Source of the DNA: Alphaproteobacteria bacterium
GTDB lineage: Bacteria > Pseudomonadota > Alphaproteobacteria > RF32 > CAG-239
Assembly (NCBI GenBank): GCA_017484225.1
Contig: JAFUTN010000011.1
Location: forward strand, 1 to 36,044
Reading direction: 5' to 3'
Length of the DNA: 36,044 bases
In this document: positions 17,384 through 24,842 of the stretch, piece after piece
Layout: each line of letters starts with the position of its first letter
Position numbering within the stretch: the first letter of the stretch is position 1
Translations under genes and position numbers: made by a program
Notes under the pieces: model-generated
Told to the model about the DNA's origin: nothing
Database searches by the model: none
Seen by the model: only the letters and a program-made list of their open reading frames with translations

Positions 17384-18052
17384 TTACATATTTGCCGGTT
17401 GCCAGATAAAACCGGCGAGTTCTAAAATCTCACGCCGGGCATAAACTTCGGCAAAAGTCATCTGATTTTTTAACGAATCCGACACCATTTCAGCCGGTAA
17501 TAAACATTTGTCGGTTATTTGATATTCTTTCCGATAATTAATGGTTGGAGCCAAACGATAACCGAATTTTCTTTCTGTTGTTTTCAGCTGCTCTATGGAA
17601 ATTTTTGTATTCGGCGCATTAAGGTTAGGCACTACTATCCAATTCAAATATTTTCGTCCGTGCGCCGCCTGATTTTTTTTGATGTTCCATACAAAGTTCA
17701 AATATTTTCCGTTTGGCGACCATTCTATATCATTTTCCGTATTTACAACGGTTATCAGAGTGTGAGCATTGTTGAAAAATTCCATATTATCCGAGGCATT
17801 TTCATTCCCGATATCGGCAATCACAACCTGATTTTCTTCTTGCTTGTTCGGGTATAGCTGTGGCAAAAAAATGTTTTTGGCAAATTCTTTTCTTTTTTGC
17901 ACGAAATCCGCTAAATCGGAATTGTTTTGCGGTGCCAGCAAAACTTGATACTTATCTTGCCATAAGGCCGCAGCAATATTTAAGGCGAGGGTGGTCTGCC
18001 CGTTTTTTTCATGAGTTCCCGAAAAAACTATCAGCGGAGCATTGTCAGTCAT
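17384..18052 (-). CDS. ParA/MipZ-like P-loop protein with altered Walker A
   Basis: This 222-residue protein has the layout of ParA/MinD-type ATPases. A hydrophobic strand leads into GTHEKNGQTTLALNIAAAL (12-30), then VVIADIGN at the Walker B position, then TLITVVNTEND. In the usual KGGxGKTT loop the invariant lysine is Gln (Q19), so ATP hydrolysis may be lost or altered. MipZ, the alphaproteobacterial division-site placer, is one candidate; another is a ParA-like partner of cell-wall enzymes. It overlaps the carboxypeptidase gene by 1 nt (TGATG), so they are coupled. Confidence 0.75.
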   Translation of the reverse strand: MTDNAPLIVFSGTHEKNGQTTLALNIAAALWQDKYQVLLAPQNNSDLADFVQKRKEFAKNIFLPQLYPNKQEENQVVIADIGNENASDNMEFFNNAHTLITVVNTENDIEWSPNGKYLNFVWNIKKNQAAHGRKYLNWIVVPNLNAPNTKISIEQLKTTERKFGYRLAPTINYRKEYQITDKCLLPAEMVSDSLKNQMTFAEVYARREILELAGFIWQPANM

Positions 18053-19287
18053 CAGCGGCGAGCCATTTTCAGTTTGCCGTTATCGGCTACAACGATACAG
18101 GCTTGTTTATTTTTCTTCATATCCCGGCAAACTTTTGTTGCATCATTTTTTGCAAACCCCACAACCTTTGAACGATATAATGTTCCGTTGTTTGCGGCAA
18201 CTTTTTCTACTTTAATGTCATGAACGGCATACTTGCGTGCAATCTTATTTTTAACTTGCAACGCATAGTTTTTAGCTCGGTTATAGTTGGAAAATGAACC
18301 GATTTGAACCGCATATTTTCCGCTTGTTGTTGCGGTTGCGTATTGTCGTTTTGTTTGCGGCGCTTTGCTTTTTGTTGCATAAGAGCGTGCAGATGCTTTC
18401 TGTTTTGTTACGTTGTTATTTGCCACAACGGCGGAGGAAACGCAACCGGTATTGATTTCTTTTGTTAATGCCGCAACATCAACTCCTCCGGATTTGTTCA
18501 TGTGGCTCAAGCCTTTATCCATTATTAAAGAAACTCTTTTGTCGCGTTCATTCAAATATTTATGTCCCATTGTTACGGCGATAACTCTTTTGCCGTTGCG
18601 AGTCGCAGAGGTTACTATATTGTATCCTGATGCCGCGGTATAGCCGGTTTTCATTCCATCAGCGCCCTTAAAGGTCCTTAAAATGTGGTTGTGTCCGGTA
18701 ATTGTTTGTCCTTTGTATTTGAAACTTTGCAGCGAAAACCATTTGTAATATTGCGGAAAATGGTGATACACGGCCATAGCTAAAACAGACATATCACGAG
18801 CTGTGGTTTTTTGCTTAGAGTTAGGTAAACCGGATGCGTTTTTGAAGGTTGTGTGCTTCATCCCGAGTTTTTTTGCCGTAGAGGTCATTAACTGCGCGAA
18901 TTCGGCTTCATTTTTGGAAAAATGCTCTGCCAAAACGGTTGCGCAATCGTTTGCCGACTTTACAATAACCGCCATGATTGCATCTTTTACCGTAATTGTT
19001 GTTCCGGCCTGCACTCCTAATTTTGACGGTGATCTTCCGGCAGCAACTCGGGAAACTTTTAATTTATCGGTCAACTTCAAACGTTTGTTCTCTAAAGCGT
19101 TGAAAGTTATGTAAAGAGTCATCAGTTTGGTTAAAGATGCCGGATAGCGCAATTCGTCGGCATTGCTTTCGTATATAACTTTGCCGTCTGCCGCATCAAC
19201 CATAATGGATGACACGGATGCACCGGAATTTTTTGCGTAAATAATTACAACTGCGCACAACATAACGAAAACTAATCTTTTAAGCAT
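18052..19287 (-). CDS. D-alanyl-D-alanine carboxypeptidase (S11) with SPOR domain
   Basis: The enzyme trims the terminal D-Ala from peptidoglycan stem peptides in the periplasm. The 411-residue protein has a signal peptide (about 1-23), S51-x-x-K54 in PASLTKLM, S111-A-N113 and K213-T-G215, all as in PBP5-type enzymes. Residues about 322-400 form a SPOR domain (GKYAVQIGSFSNYNRAKNYA), which binds denuded glycan at division sites. The KTG-to-SPOR linker is Lys/Ala/Thr-rich. It is translationally coupled to the ParA-like gene. A hairpin upstream probably ends the zapA transcript. Confidence 0.95.
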   Translation of the reverse strand: MLKRLVFVMLCAVVIIYAKNSGASVSSIMVDAADGKVIYESNADELRYPASLTKLMTLYITFNALENKRLKLTDKLKVSRVAAGRSPSKLGVQAGTTITVKDAIMAVIVKSANDCATVLAEHFSKNEAEFAQLMTSTAKKLGMKHTTFKNASGLPNSKQKTTARDMSVLAMAVYHHFPQYYKWFSLQSFKYKGQTITGHNHILRTFKGADGMKTGYTAASGYNIVTSATRNGKRVIAVTMGHKYLNERDKRVSLIMDKGLSHMNKSGGVDVAALTKEINTGCVSSAVVANNNVTKQKASARSYATKSKAPQTKRQYATATTSGKYAVQIGSFSNYNRAKNYALQVKNKIARKYAVHDIKVEKVAANNGTLYRSKVVGFAKNDATKVCRDMKKNKQACIVVADNGKLKMARR

Positions 19288-19347
19288 CTTACCCCTCTCT
19301 TTTATACATTTTTCCCGATTCTACGGTATAAAAGAAAATAAAAGGTT

Positions 19348-19407
19348 AAAAAGTGCAAACTTTTTGCAATATTTTCAAAGCCGGCAATTTGTGCTATTAC
19401 CGGCTTT
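19348..19407 (-). terminator. Hairpins between zapA and the carboxypeptidase gene
   Basis: Downstream of zapA (minus strand) lies AAAGCCGG/CCGGCTTT (19407-19377). It is followed by AAAAAGT-TTGC-ACTTTTT (19365-19348), whose T5 tail makes a plausible intrinsic terminator. Confidence 0.65.
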
Positions 19408-19436
19408 AATTATGTAAAATCAATAAATTAAAATGA

Positions 19437-19754
19437 TTACTTAATTTCTTTTATCAGAGAAGTGATTCTATTTATTTGCGAATTCAGTTGCTCTGATATT
19501 TTTGTATCTTCATTGTTTTCAACGGACAGAACTTGTGACGGAGTTTTGCCTTGTTTCAGGTCTTGTAACTCATCAGCCAGCAGCAGTCCGACCATCGCCA
19601 ACATCATATTTTCGTTAATCATACCTAAGCTTTGCGACAACAATTTGGCTTTTTCATCCAAGATTCGCGAAAGTTGAATAATATGTCCTTCTTGCCCGTC
19701 TTCGCATTTAATTGCAAATTCGCGCTTATCAATCGTTATTGTTACTTGCCCCAT
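19437..19754 (-). CDS. zapA: Cell division protein ZapA
   Basis: ZapA bundles FtsZ filaments at mid-cell. The 105-residue protein begins GQVTITIDKREFAIKCEDGQE, the ZapA head domain. It continues with a long helix containing ILDEKAKLL and MMLAMVGLLLADEL, and ends in a coiled coil. Its start lies 26 bp inside the end of the coiled-coil gene, a common coupling in alphaproteobacteria. Confidence 0.9.
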   Translation of the reverse strand: MGQVTITIDKREFAIKCEDGQEGHIIQLSRILDEKAKLLSQSLGMINENMMLAMVGLLLADELQDLKQGKTPSQVLSVENNEDTKISEQLNSQINRITSLIKEIK

Positions 19755-20214
19755 TTTCTTCCAAAACCTTTTCTAATCTGGCAATAACGTTGTCAATTTG
19801 AACAGTGGTCTCATTGATGGCATTTTTGCTTTGTTGTAAGTTATTTTCGGATTCGTTGTATTTGTTTATCCATTCTTCTTTTTGCTTGCGCTCATCTTCA
19901 AGCAAATTTTTTGTTTGTTGCAGTTCTTCACTGCCGCTGCTTTGTTGTTCTTCAATACGCTGTTGAGCCTCTGTCAGCTGAGCGGACAGGAGTTTGATTT
20001 TGTTTTCCAATTCTTCCAGTTGACTTTTGCGATTTGATAAAGCGTTGTTTAAATTCTGAATTTCTGTCTGTAAGTTATTGATTTTGTTGTTTTTTGCTTC
20101 AATATCTTGTGCGTGCTGCTGTTTTTGAGTTTGCACGGCGGCAACCAATTCTTCAATAACGGTATTCAGGCGTTGCAAAGAATTTTGACTTTTTTCCATA
20201 TTTAAAATTTCCAT
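19729..20214 (-). CDS. Coiled-coil protein upstream of zapA
   Basis: Nearly all 161 residues are predicted to be a charged coiled coil rich in Gln, Glu, Asn and Lys (for example IEELVAAVQTQKQQHAQDIE). There is no signal or membrane segment, so it is cytoplasmic. Small coiled-coil proteins commonly sit directly before zapA in alphaproteobacteria and are thought to act with FtsZ, but no named family can be proven here. AAGGAAG lies 8 nt before the ATG at 20214. It overlaps zapA by 26 bp. Confidence 0.82.
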   Translation of the reverse strand: MEILNMEKSQNSLQRLNTVIEELVAAVQTQKQQHAQDIEAKNNKINNLQTEIQNLNNALSNRKSQLEELENKIKLLSAQLTEAQQRIEEQQSSGSEELQQTKNLLEDERKQKEEWINKYNESENNLQQSKNAINETTVQIDNVIARLEKVLEENGASNNND

Positions 20215-20292
20215 TAAAAAAACTTCCTTTTCTCAAATTTATTGTTATAATTTACCTTATTGTTAATAAGAGGTATCACAAAGATAATTAAA

Positions 20293-20814
20293 ATGCAAAG
20301 ATTTATCGTCAGTATTACGCAAGAAAATTTTGAACTGATTGAAGACAAGTATGTCGGGTGCTTTATTGTGCCGGACAAATCTGATTTCGGTTTTATTAAA
20401 AATTTTGTGCAAAAAGCAAAAGCGGCAGAAAAATTAGTTTTAATCAGCGGTGAAAGTGCCGCAGATATTATGATAAAAACCGGAGCAGACGGTTTTGTTG
20501 CAGATACGGCGGCAGATGAACATCCGAACAGGATAGTGAAAAGTGCGCGGACAAATTTTCCCAAGGCCGTTATCGGGGCAATATGTCGCAATCGCAGGCA
20601 TGAAGCTATGCTTGTTAGTGAGTGTGAACCCGATTTTGTTATTTTTCGGGTTTGGAAAGACGGAGCCGCAAAAACAGCCGAACTTTTGAGTTGGTATAAT
20701 GAATTGTTTTTGATTCAGAGTGCAATTATGCCTATGGATAATGATATGGATACAAAAAGCTTTGAGGCGGATTTTGTTGTTGTTGATGATGTAAAATACA
20801 GAAAAATCATTTGA
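20293..20814 (+). CDS. Thiamine-phosphate-synthase-like TIM-barrel protein
   Basis: The 173-residue protein shows alternating strands and helices like a small (beta/alpha) barrel. GADGFVAD and RRHEAMLVSECEPDFVIF echo the ThiE pattern 'GADGVHL' and 'RH.AM.AGE.GADYV.F'. Usual ThiE phosphate-binding glycines are not obvious and the protein is short, so it may not make thiamine phosphate. ATG at 20293 was chosen; a TTG at 20260 is possible. Neither has a strong ribosome site nearby. It is divergent from the zapA operon. Confidence 0.6.
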   Translation: MQRFIVSITQENFELIEDKYVGCFIVPDKSDFGFIKNFVQKAKAAEKLVLISGESAADIMIKTGADGFVADTAADEHPNRIVKSARTNFPKAVIGAICRNRRHEAMLVSECEPDFVIFRVWKDGAAKTAELLSWYNELFLIQSAIMPMDNDMDTKSFEADFVVVDDVKYRKII

Positions 20815-20834
20815 TTTACAACATAAACGCCGAG

Positions 20835-21569
20835 TTACTCAAAAATCCACTCTATACTGTTTTCATTATCGTCACTTGTAGCCTCATCCGCTTCCGGCAG
20901 TGTATAACGTGTGCGCAGGCAATATCCGTAATAAAAGTTGTATCCTTCCGTGCATTTGCCGATACACGTTCCGCTTTTGCAAGTTGTTATATTGCTTCCG
21001 TAAAAAACATTTATACCTAAAGAAACATTGTCCGAAAGTTCTGCATAATTTAATGCAGAGGCATTCACAAAAGCCCAGTTTCCCAATGTTTGAACATTCG
21101 GCAATATGGCACTTATCAGACCGGATCTTTCAAATGCTTGGCTTTCTATAATTGTTGCATTTTGTATGTATATGCTTTGCAGGTTTTTATCATTCCAAAA
21201 AGCCGCGTGTCCGACTTTTTCCACACTGTTCATGCCGCTTATGTCGGTTAATTGTTCTGCGTGCATAAAAGCATACGCTCCTATTGATGTTACTCCGTCA
21301 TTTATCTCAACTTTTTTAACATCATCAATCCACGGGGCGGTAGATTTTCGTATTGTGTTGCCTGCAATTTGTTCATCAACATAACCGTAATTTTTCATCT
21401 CTCCGTTTCCGTAAACCGTCAGAGTTCCGTTTTCGCTCAATTTACAAAAAACCGTTTCCGGAATTGTTCCGCAATCCCACGTTTCGGCAAAGGAACTAAA
21501 AATTATTCCGAAAGTAAGAAGTAAAATTAATTCAAATTTTTTTAAGCTGTTACAAATTAAATATGTCAT
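20835..21569 (-). CDS. Secreted BspA-type leucine-rich repeat protein (copy 2)
   Basis: The 244-residue protein has a long signal peptide (about 1-29, ending SSFA). It carries LRR_5 units (VTSIGAYAFMHAEQL, VEKVGHAAFWNDKNL, TIIESQAFERSGL) and a short Cys cluster (C-x4-C-x3-C), then the tail RYTLPEADEATSDDNEN followed by SIEWIFE. The tail matches copy 1 at all but one residue, while the rest differs widely. The ATG at 21569 has AGGA about 9 nt upstream, in the same AGGATGTT-x-G-x-TATG context as copy 1. Its leader RNA is at 21601-21837. Confidence 0.85.
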   Translation of the reverse strand: MTYLICNSLKKFELILLLTFGIIFSSFAETWDCGTIPETVFCKLSENGTLTVYGNGEMKNYGYVDEQIAGNTIRKSTAPWIDDVKKVEINDGVTSIGAYAFMHAEQLTDISGMNSVEKVGHAAFWNDKNLQSIYIQNATIIESQAFERSGLISAILPNVQTLGNWAFVNASALNYAELSDNVSLGINVFYGSNITTCKSGTCIGKCTEGYNFYYGYCLRTRYTLPEADEATSDDNENSIEWIFE

Positions 21570-21600
21570 ACCGAACATCCTATCTTTAAAAGTTGCGTAT

Positions 21601-21623
21601 AAAAAAGCCACCAGAAATGGTGG
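21601..21623 (-). terminator. Intrinsic terminator between leader RNA copy 2 and LRR gene
   Basis: CCACC-ATTTCT-GGTGG followed by C and T6 on the minus strand, 31 nt before the LRR start. The stem is identical to copy 1 and the loop differs. Confidence 0.8.
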
Positions 21624-21802
21624 GCGGATGTTAGTAAACCGTATTTCGTCAAACGGCTCGGCGTTTTCGCGCTAAAGCCTTATCAAGCCGACATCCGCTC
21701 AAATGCAGAACGAAAAATCGGCATACAATTTAACGTCGCTATGCATAACGACCGACGAAATAAAGGGTTACTACGCCCTAAAGTGCACATTTCTTACACT
21801 CT
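21601..21802 (-). ncRNA. Structured leader RNA upstream of LRR gene, copy 2 (unnamed)
   Basis: This minus-strand RNA of about 200 nt has the same plan as copy 1. Conserved parts are the AGGG hairpin (21779-21764), P1 GCGGATGT/ACATCCGC (21698-21691 with 21631-21624), the GCG..CGC hairpin (21672-21661), AGCCGT/ACGGTT (21658-21637) and the CCACC/GGTGG terminator with T6. The pseudoknot is GACGAAATA (21754-21762) with TATTTCGTC (21642-21650), coordinates on the plus strand. It is 9 bp, as in copy 1, but of different sequence. The 5' hairpin (GCACA/TGTGC) and the middle hairpin (GTCG/CGAC) also differ in sequence but keep pairing. Confidence 0.75.
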
Positions 21803-21808
21803 GTGCGG

Positions 21809-21837
21809 ATTCTAACAAAAATCGGAATTGATGTAAA
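21809..21837 (-). promoter_or_regulatory. Promoter of leader RNA copy 2
   Basis: TTTACA (21837-21832) and TAGAAT (21814-21809) on the minus strand are 17 nt apart, matching the arrangement of copy 1. Confidence 0.65.
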
Positions 21838-21947
21838 GTGTTTTATTGAACGTTCTTTACGATTTTTGTTGTCAAAACAAAAAAAATAGTTTATGTTTCA
21901 GCCACAAATTAATCATTTTTAAAATTGTAAATAGGAGAACTAACAAG

Positions 21948-22511
21948 ATGAAACAACTCGCAGGATCAATTCGTATCGGTTGGGTAATTGAATACAAAGG
22001 AAAACCATGGACAATCACTAAAGCTGTTCATATTAAACCGGGTAAGGGCGGTGCTTTTATGCAGGTGGAAATGAAAGAAGTTGAAGCCGGAACAAAAACA
22101 AATGAGCGCTTCAGAACCGAAGATACGGTTGAAAAGTTGATGGTTGAAGACAAAGATTGTCAATTTTTGTTTGAAGATGCAACCGGTTTAACCTTTATGG
22201 AAAATGAAACTTTTGAACAATTCAATATGCCGGCCGATATTTTGGGCGATTCGCGTCCGTTTTTGACGGATGGTATGCAAGTTCGCATTTCTTATATTGA
22301 CGGTAAGCCTATTTCGGTTGATTTACCGCTTCAGGTTGTTTGTGAAGTTGTTGAAACCGAGCCGGTAATAAAAGGGCAGACGGTTACTTCTTCATATAAG
22401 CCGGCAATTTTGGATAACGGTGTTCGCACAACCGTTCCGACATTTATCGGTGTAGGTGACAAAATTGTTGTCGGAACTTCTGAAGCAAACTATGTGGAAA
22501 GAGCAAAATAA
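21948..22511 (+). CDS. efp: Translation elongation factor P
   Basis: EF-P relieves ribosomes stalled at consecutive prolines. The 188-residue length is standard. The N-terminal KOW-like domain has the loop HIKPGKGGAF with the modifiable lysine at position 33, followed by two OB domains; FEDATGLTFMENETFEQ and PVIKGQT are characteristic. ATG at 21948 was chosen because AGGAG lies upstream; the frame stays open to 21846 but that part is AT-rich leader. The suhB-like gene overlaps its stop by 1 nt (TAATG). Confidence 0.97.
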   Translation: MKQLAGSIRIGWVIEYKGKPWTITKAVHIKPGKGGAFMQVEMKEVEAGTKTNERFRTEDTVEKLMVEDKDCQFLFEDATGLTFMENETFEQFNMPADILGDSRPFLTDGMQVRISYIDGKPISVDLPLQVVCEVVETEPVIKGQTVTSSYKPAILDNGVRTTVPTFIGVGDKIVVGTSEANYVERAK

Positions 22512-23290
22512 TGGCTTATATTTCACCGGTTTTGAGCGCAATAAGCGGAGCGGTCAAAAAAGCTTCTGTTGCTTTGACGCGCGATTTTAACGAGTTGGAA
22601 CATTTGCAAAATTCTGTGCATGGTGACAATGGTTTTGCCGCTCGCTCGTTGCAAAAAGTTTCCGGCGTATTGCAAAATGAACTGGCAAAATTTAAGCCGG
22701 ATTATGCCTTTGTTATTTCATCTCAGGGAACAATACCGGCAAACGGAAACTGTTTTTTGATTTCTCCGATTGACGGTTATGCTAATTTTGCTCACGGGAA
22801 TGCCGGATTTTCTATTTCCGTTGCCATGATGGAAAACCATGTTGTTTCGGCTTGCGTTGTGTTTGCCCCGATATATGATGAAATGTTTTTTGCCGAAAGA
22901 GGAAACGGAGCTTTTAAAGAGGGTTTCCGTAACTTGGAAAGAATCCGTGTTGCCTCACAAAAACAGCCGGAAAAAGCATTAATCGGTGCAAATTCCGATA
23001 TTTTTGCCAAAGCTTTACAAATCAGCAAAAATGTTCTTGTCAGCGGTTCGGTTGCTCATGATTTAGCCTATGTTGCAGCCGGTAAATTAGATGCCGTTGT
23101 GGCGCAGAATGTTGCACCGGCAGAACTCGCCGCCGGTATGCTGTTGGTTAAAGAGGCCGGAGGATATATCTTCTCTTTGGGGCAGACTGATGTTCGTTCC
23201 GAAGATTTGCATAAGGTTTTGTTCGGAGGCAGTATTTTGGCAACCAATGAAGCATTAAAGCAAAAAATTGCCGATAAAATGGCAAAATAG
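22511..23290 (+). CDS. Inositol-monophosphatase-family protein with degenerate active site
   Basis: This 259-residue relative of SuhB/IMPase is in the usual efp-suhB position of alphaproteobacteria. The fold is recognisable: VHGDNGFAARSLQK, FLISPIDGYANFAHG in place of DPLDGTxNFxHG, SVAHDLAYVAAGKLDAVV and APAELAAGMLLVKEAGG in place of WDxAAG. Several metal ligands are changed: the first Asp of D-P-x-D is Ser, the EES motif reads SSQ, and WD reads AE. The second Asp of DPxD is kept. Phosphatase activity is therefore doubtful; a structural or RNA-polymerase-binding role, as proposed for SuhB, is possible. Confidence 0.85.
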   Translation: MAYISPVLSAISGAVKKASVALTRDFNELEHLQNSVHGDNGFAARSLQKVSGVLQNELAKFKPDYAFVISSQGTIPANGNCFLISPIDGYANFAHGNAGFSISVAMMENHVVSACVVFAPIYDEMFFAERGNGAFKEGFRNLERIRVASQKQPEKALIGANSDIFAKALQISKNVLVSGSVAHDLAYVAAGKLDAVVAQNVAPAELAAGMLLVKEAGGYIFSLGQTDVRSEDLHKVLFGGSILATNEALKQKIADKMAK

Positions 23291-23391
23291 CAAAAAAATG
23301 CAAAAATTTGAAAATAATGCTTGCGTATTTTTTCTGCATAATGTATAAGAGTGCCAAACTGATATAAATGTGTTAAATATTGGAGATTAAA

Positions 23392-23619
23392 ATGAAAAAA
23401 GGTATTCACCCTGATTATCACAAGATTACATACGTGATGACAGACGGAACAGAAGTTGAAACTATGTCAACTTGGGGAAAGGCCGGCGACAAAATGATGC
23501 TTGAAGTAGACCCTAAGTCTCATCCGGCATGGACAGGTGTTCGTCGTATTGTTGATAACGGCGGCCGTGTCGGCAAGTTCAATGAAAAGTTTGCTTCTTT
23601 CGGTTTGAAAACAAACTGA
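23392..23619 (+). CDS. rpmE: 50S ribosomal protein L31 (zinc-free form)
   Basis: The 75-residue protein begins [12 protein letters not shown] and continues [19 protein letters not shown] and HPAWTG, ending in the K-F-N-x-K-F segment of L31. It has no cysteines, so it is the zinc-independent alphaproteobacterial type. TGGAG lies before the ATG at 23392. A terminator follows. Confidence 0.97.
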   Translation: MKKGIHPDYHKITYVMTDGTEVETMSTWGKAGDKMMLEVDPKSHPAWTGVRRIVDNGGRVGKFNEKFASFGLKTN

Positions 23620-23639
23620 TTCGGTGTAAATGAAGTTTC

Positions 23640-23669
23640 AGCCTGCCAAAACGGCGGGCTTTAATTTTT
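23640..23669 (+). terminator. Terminator after rpmE
   Basis: AGCCTGCC-AAAAC-GGCGGGCT forms an 8-pair stem with one G-T pair, followed by TTAATTTTT. Confidence 0.85.
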
Positions 23670-23760
23670 GCGTGATAAAAATAAAAAAAAATCTTGTCTA
23701 ACGACAAAACCTTGTTTATTGTAGACCTATGCAAATGTATAAGTGAAAGGAATTTATAAA

Positions 23761-24801
23761 ATGACATCTCCTTTAATGCCTAAAGCAACAGCAGTATGGT
23801 TGATTGACAATACTGCATTAACGTTTCGCCAAATAGCAAAATTTTGCGAAATTCATGAATTGGAAGTTCAAGCTATTGCAGATGGTGATATTGCCGCAAA
23901 TATTGTCGGAATGAGTCCTATTAATAACGGACAACTTTCTTGGGAAGAAATTCGCCGCTGTGAGGCAGATAAAACAGCCGATTTAGTGGCTAATGTGCTG
24001 GAAAAAAATGTTAAAGAGCGCAATGCTAAAGCAAAAAAAGTTCTTTCTCCTTCGCAGCGTAACGACAAACCTGCCGCTATTTTGTGGATGATAAAAAATT
24101 GTCCTGAGATTATTGATTCTCAAATCTGCAAACTGATTGGAACCACAAAGCCTACAATTAAAAAAATACGTAGCGGTGAATATGCCGGTATGGATGAACT
24201 GAATCCAAAAAATCCGGTTGCCGTAGGTTTGTGTAACGAACGTGAGTTGGAAGCTGCTCTGGCTGTTTCGCAATCTTGGAATAATGCAGAAAAGAATGCC
24301 GAAGAAAAAGCTAAAGAAAAACGCAAAAAAGCATCTGCGAAAGCAAAAGCAAAGCGCGCGAAAGAAAAAGCTAAAGAGCAGGCAAAGGCCGAAAAAGCAG
24401 CCGCGAAAGAAGAAGCCAAGCGAGCAAAAGAAGAAGCTAAAATTGCCGCCAAGAAGGCTAAAGCCGCCGAAAAGGAAAAAGCTAAAAAAGCTGCTGTGAA
24501 AGCTAAGGCCGCTGAAAAGGAAAAAGCTAAAAAAGCAGCAGTGAAAGCTAAAACTGCCGAAAAGGAAAAAGCTAAAAAAGCTGCTGTGAAAGCTAAGGCC
24601 GCCGAAAAGGAAAAAGCTAAAAAAGCAGCAGTGAAAGCTAAGGCCGCCGAAAAGGAAAAAGCTAAAAAGGCAGCAGCCAAAGCTAAGGCCGCCGAAAAGG
24701 CAAAAGCTAAAAAGGCAGCAGCCAAAGCTAAGGCTGCCGAAAAGGCAAAAGCTAAAAAGGCAACGGCTAAAACTAAGAAAAAGACAGCAACAAAAAAATA
24801 G
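23761..24801 (+). CDS. trcR: TrcR/DUF1013 cell-cycle transcriptional regulator with histone-H1-like tail
   Basis: Residues 1 to about 175 match the DUF1013 family (TrcR): MPKATAVWLIDNTALTFRQIA, CEIHELEVQAIADGD, then ILWMIKNCPEI, IGTTKPTIKKIR and MDELNPKNPVAVGLC. TrcR binds RNA polymerase and affects cell-cycle gene expression in alphaproteobacteria. From about residue 180 a Lys/Ala/Glu tail begins, and residues 233-337 are seven 15-residue repeats (AKAAEKEKAKKAAVK). The 346-residue total is well above the usual length of about 200-240. The tail resembles eukaryotic H1 and bacterial AlgP tails and probably binds nucleic acid. AAGG lies about 9 nt before the ATG. Confidence 0.9.
   Translation: MTSPLMPKATAVWLIDNTALTFRQIAKFCEIHELEVQAIADGDIAANIVGMSPINNGQLSWEEIRRCEADKTADLVANVLEKNVKERNAKAKKVLSPSQRNDKPAAILWMIKNCPEIIDSQICKLIGTTKPTIKKIRSGEYAGMDELNPKNPVAVGLCNERELEAALAVSQSWNNAEKNAEEKAKEKRKKASAKAKAKRAKEKAKEQAKAEKAAAKEEAKRAKEEAKIAAKKAKAAEKEKAKKAAVKAKAAEKEKAKKAAVKAKTAEKEKAKKAAVKAKAAEKEKAKKAAVKAKAAEKEKAKKAAAKAKAAEKAKAKKAAAKAKAAEKAKAKKATAKTKKKTATKK
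24457..24771 (+). repeat. 45-bp in-frame tandem repeat in trcR
   Basis: Seven copies of a 45-bp unit encode AKAAEKEKAKKAAVK. Copies 1-4 alternate GCTGCTGTG and GCAGCAGTG, revealing a 90-bp higher-order unit. The last copies replace GTG by GCC and one Glu codon by GCA. Copy number is likely to vary between strains. Confidence 0.9.
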
Positions 24802-24813
24802 TTGCTGTAAAAG

Positions 24814-24841
24814 AAAAAGCGGTAACCATACCGCTTTTTTT
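24814..24841. terminator. Bidirectional terminator between trcR and Sua5 gene
   Basis: AGCGGT/ACCGCT (24818-24823 with 24830-24835) is flanked by an A-run and a T-run and serves both convergent genes. Confidence 0.85.
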
Positions 24842-24842
24842 G

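Noticed and set aside
24120..24725. Long antisense frame rich in Ala/Phe/Ser
   Set aside because: It is the complement of the Lys/Ala repeat of trcR; no start context, and the composition follows from the repeat.
24457..24771. CRISPR array
   Set aside because: Repeats are contiguous, in frame and protein-coding with no unique spacers; no array elsewhere in the window.
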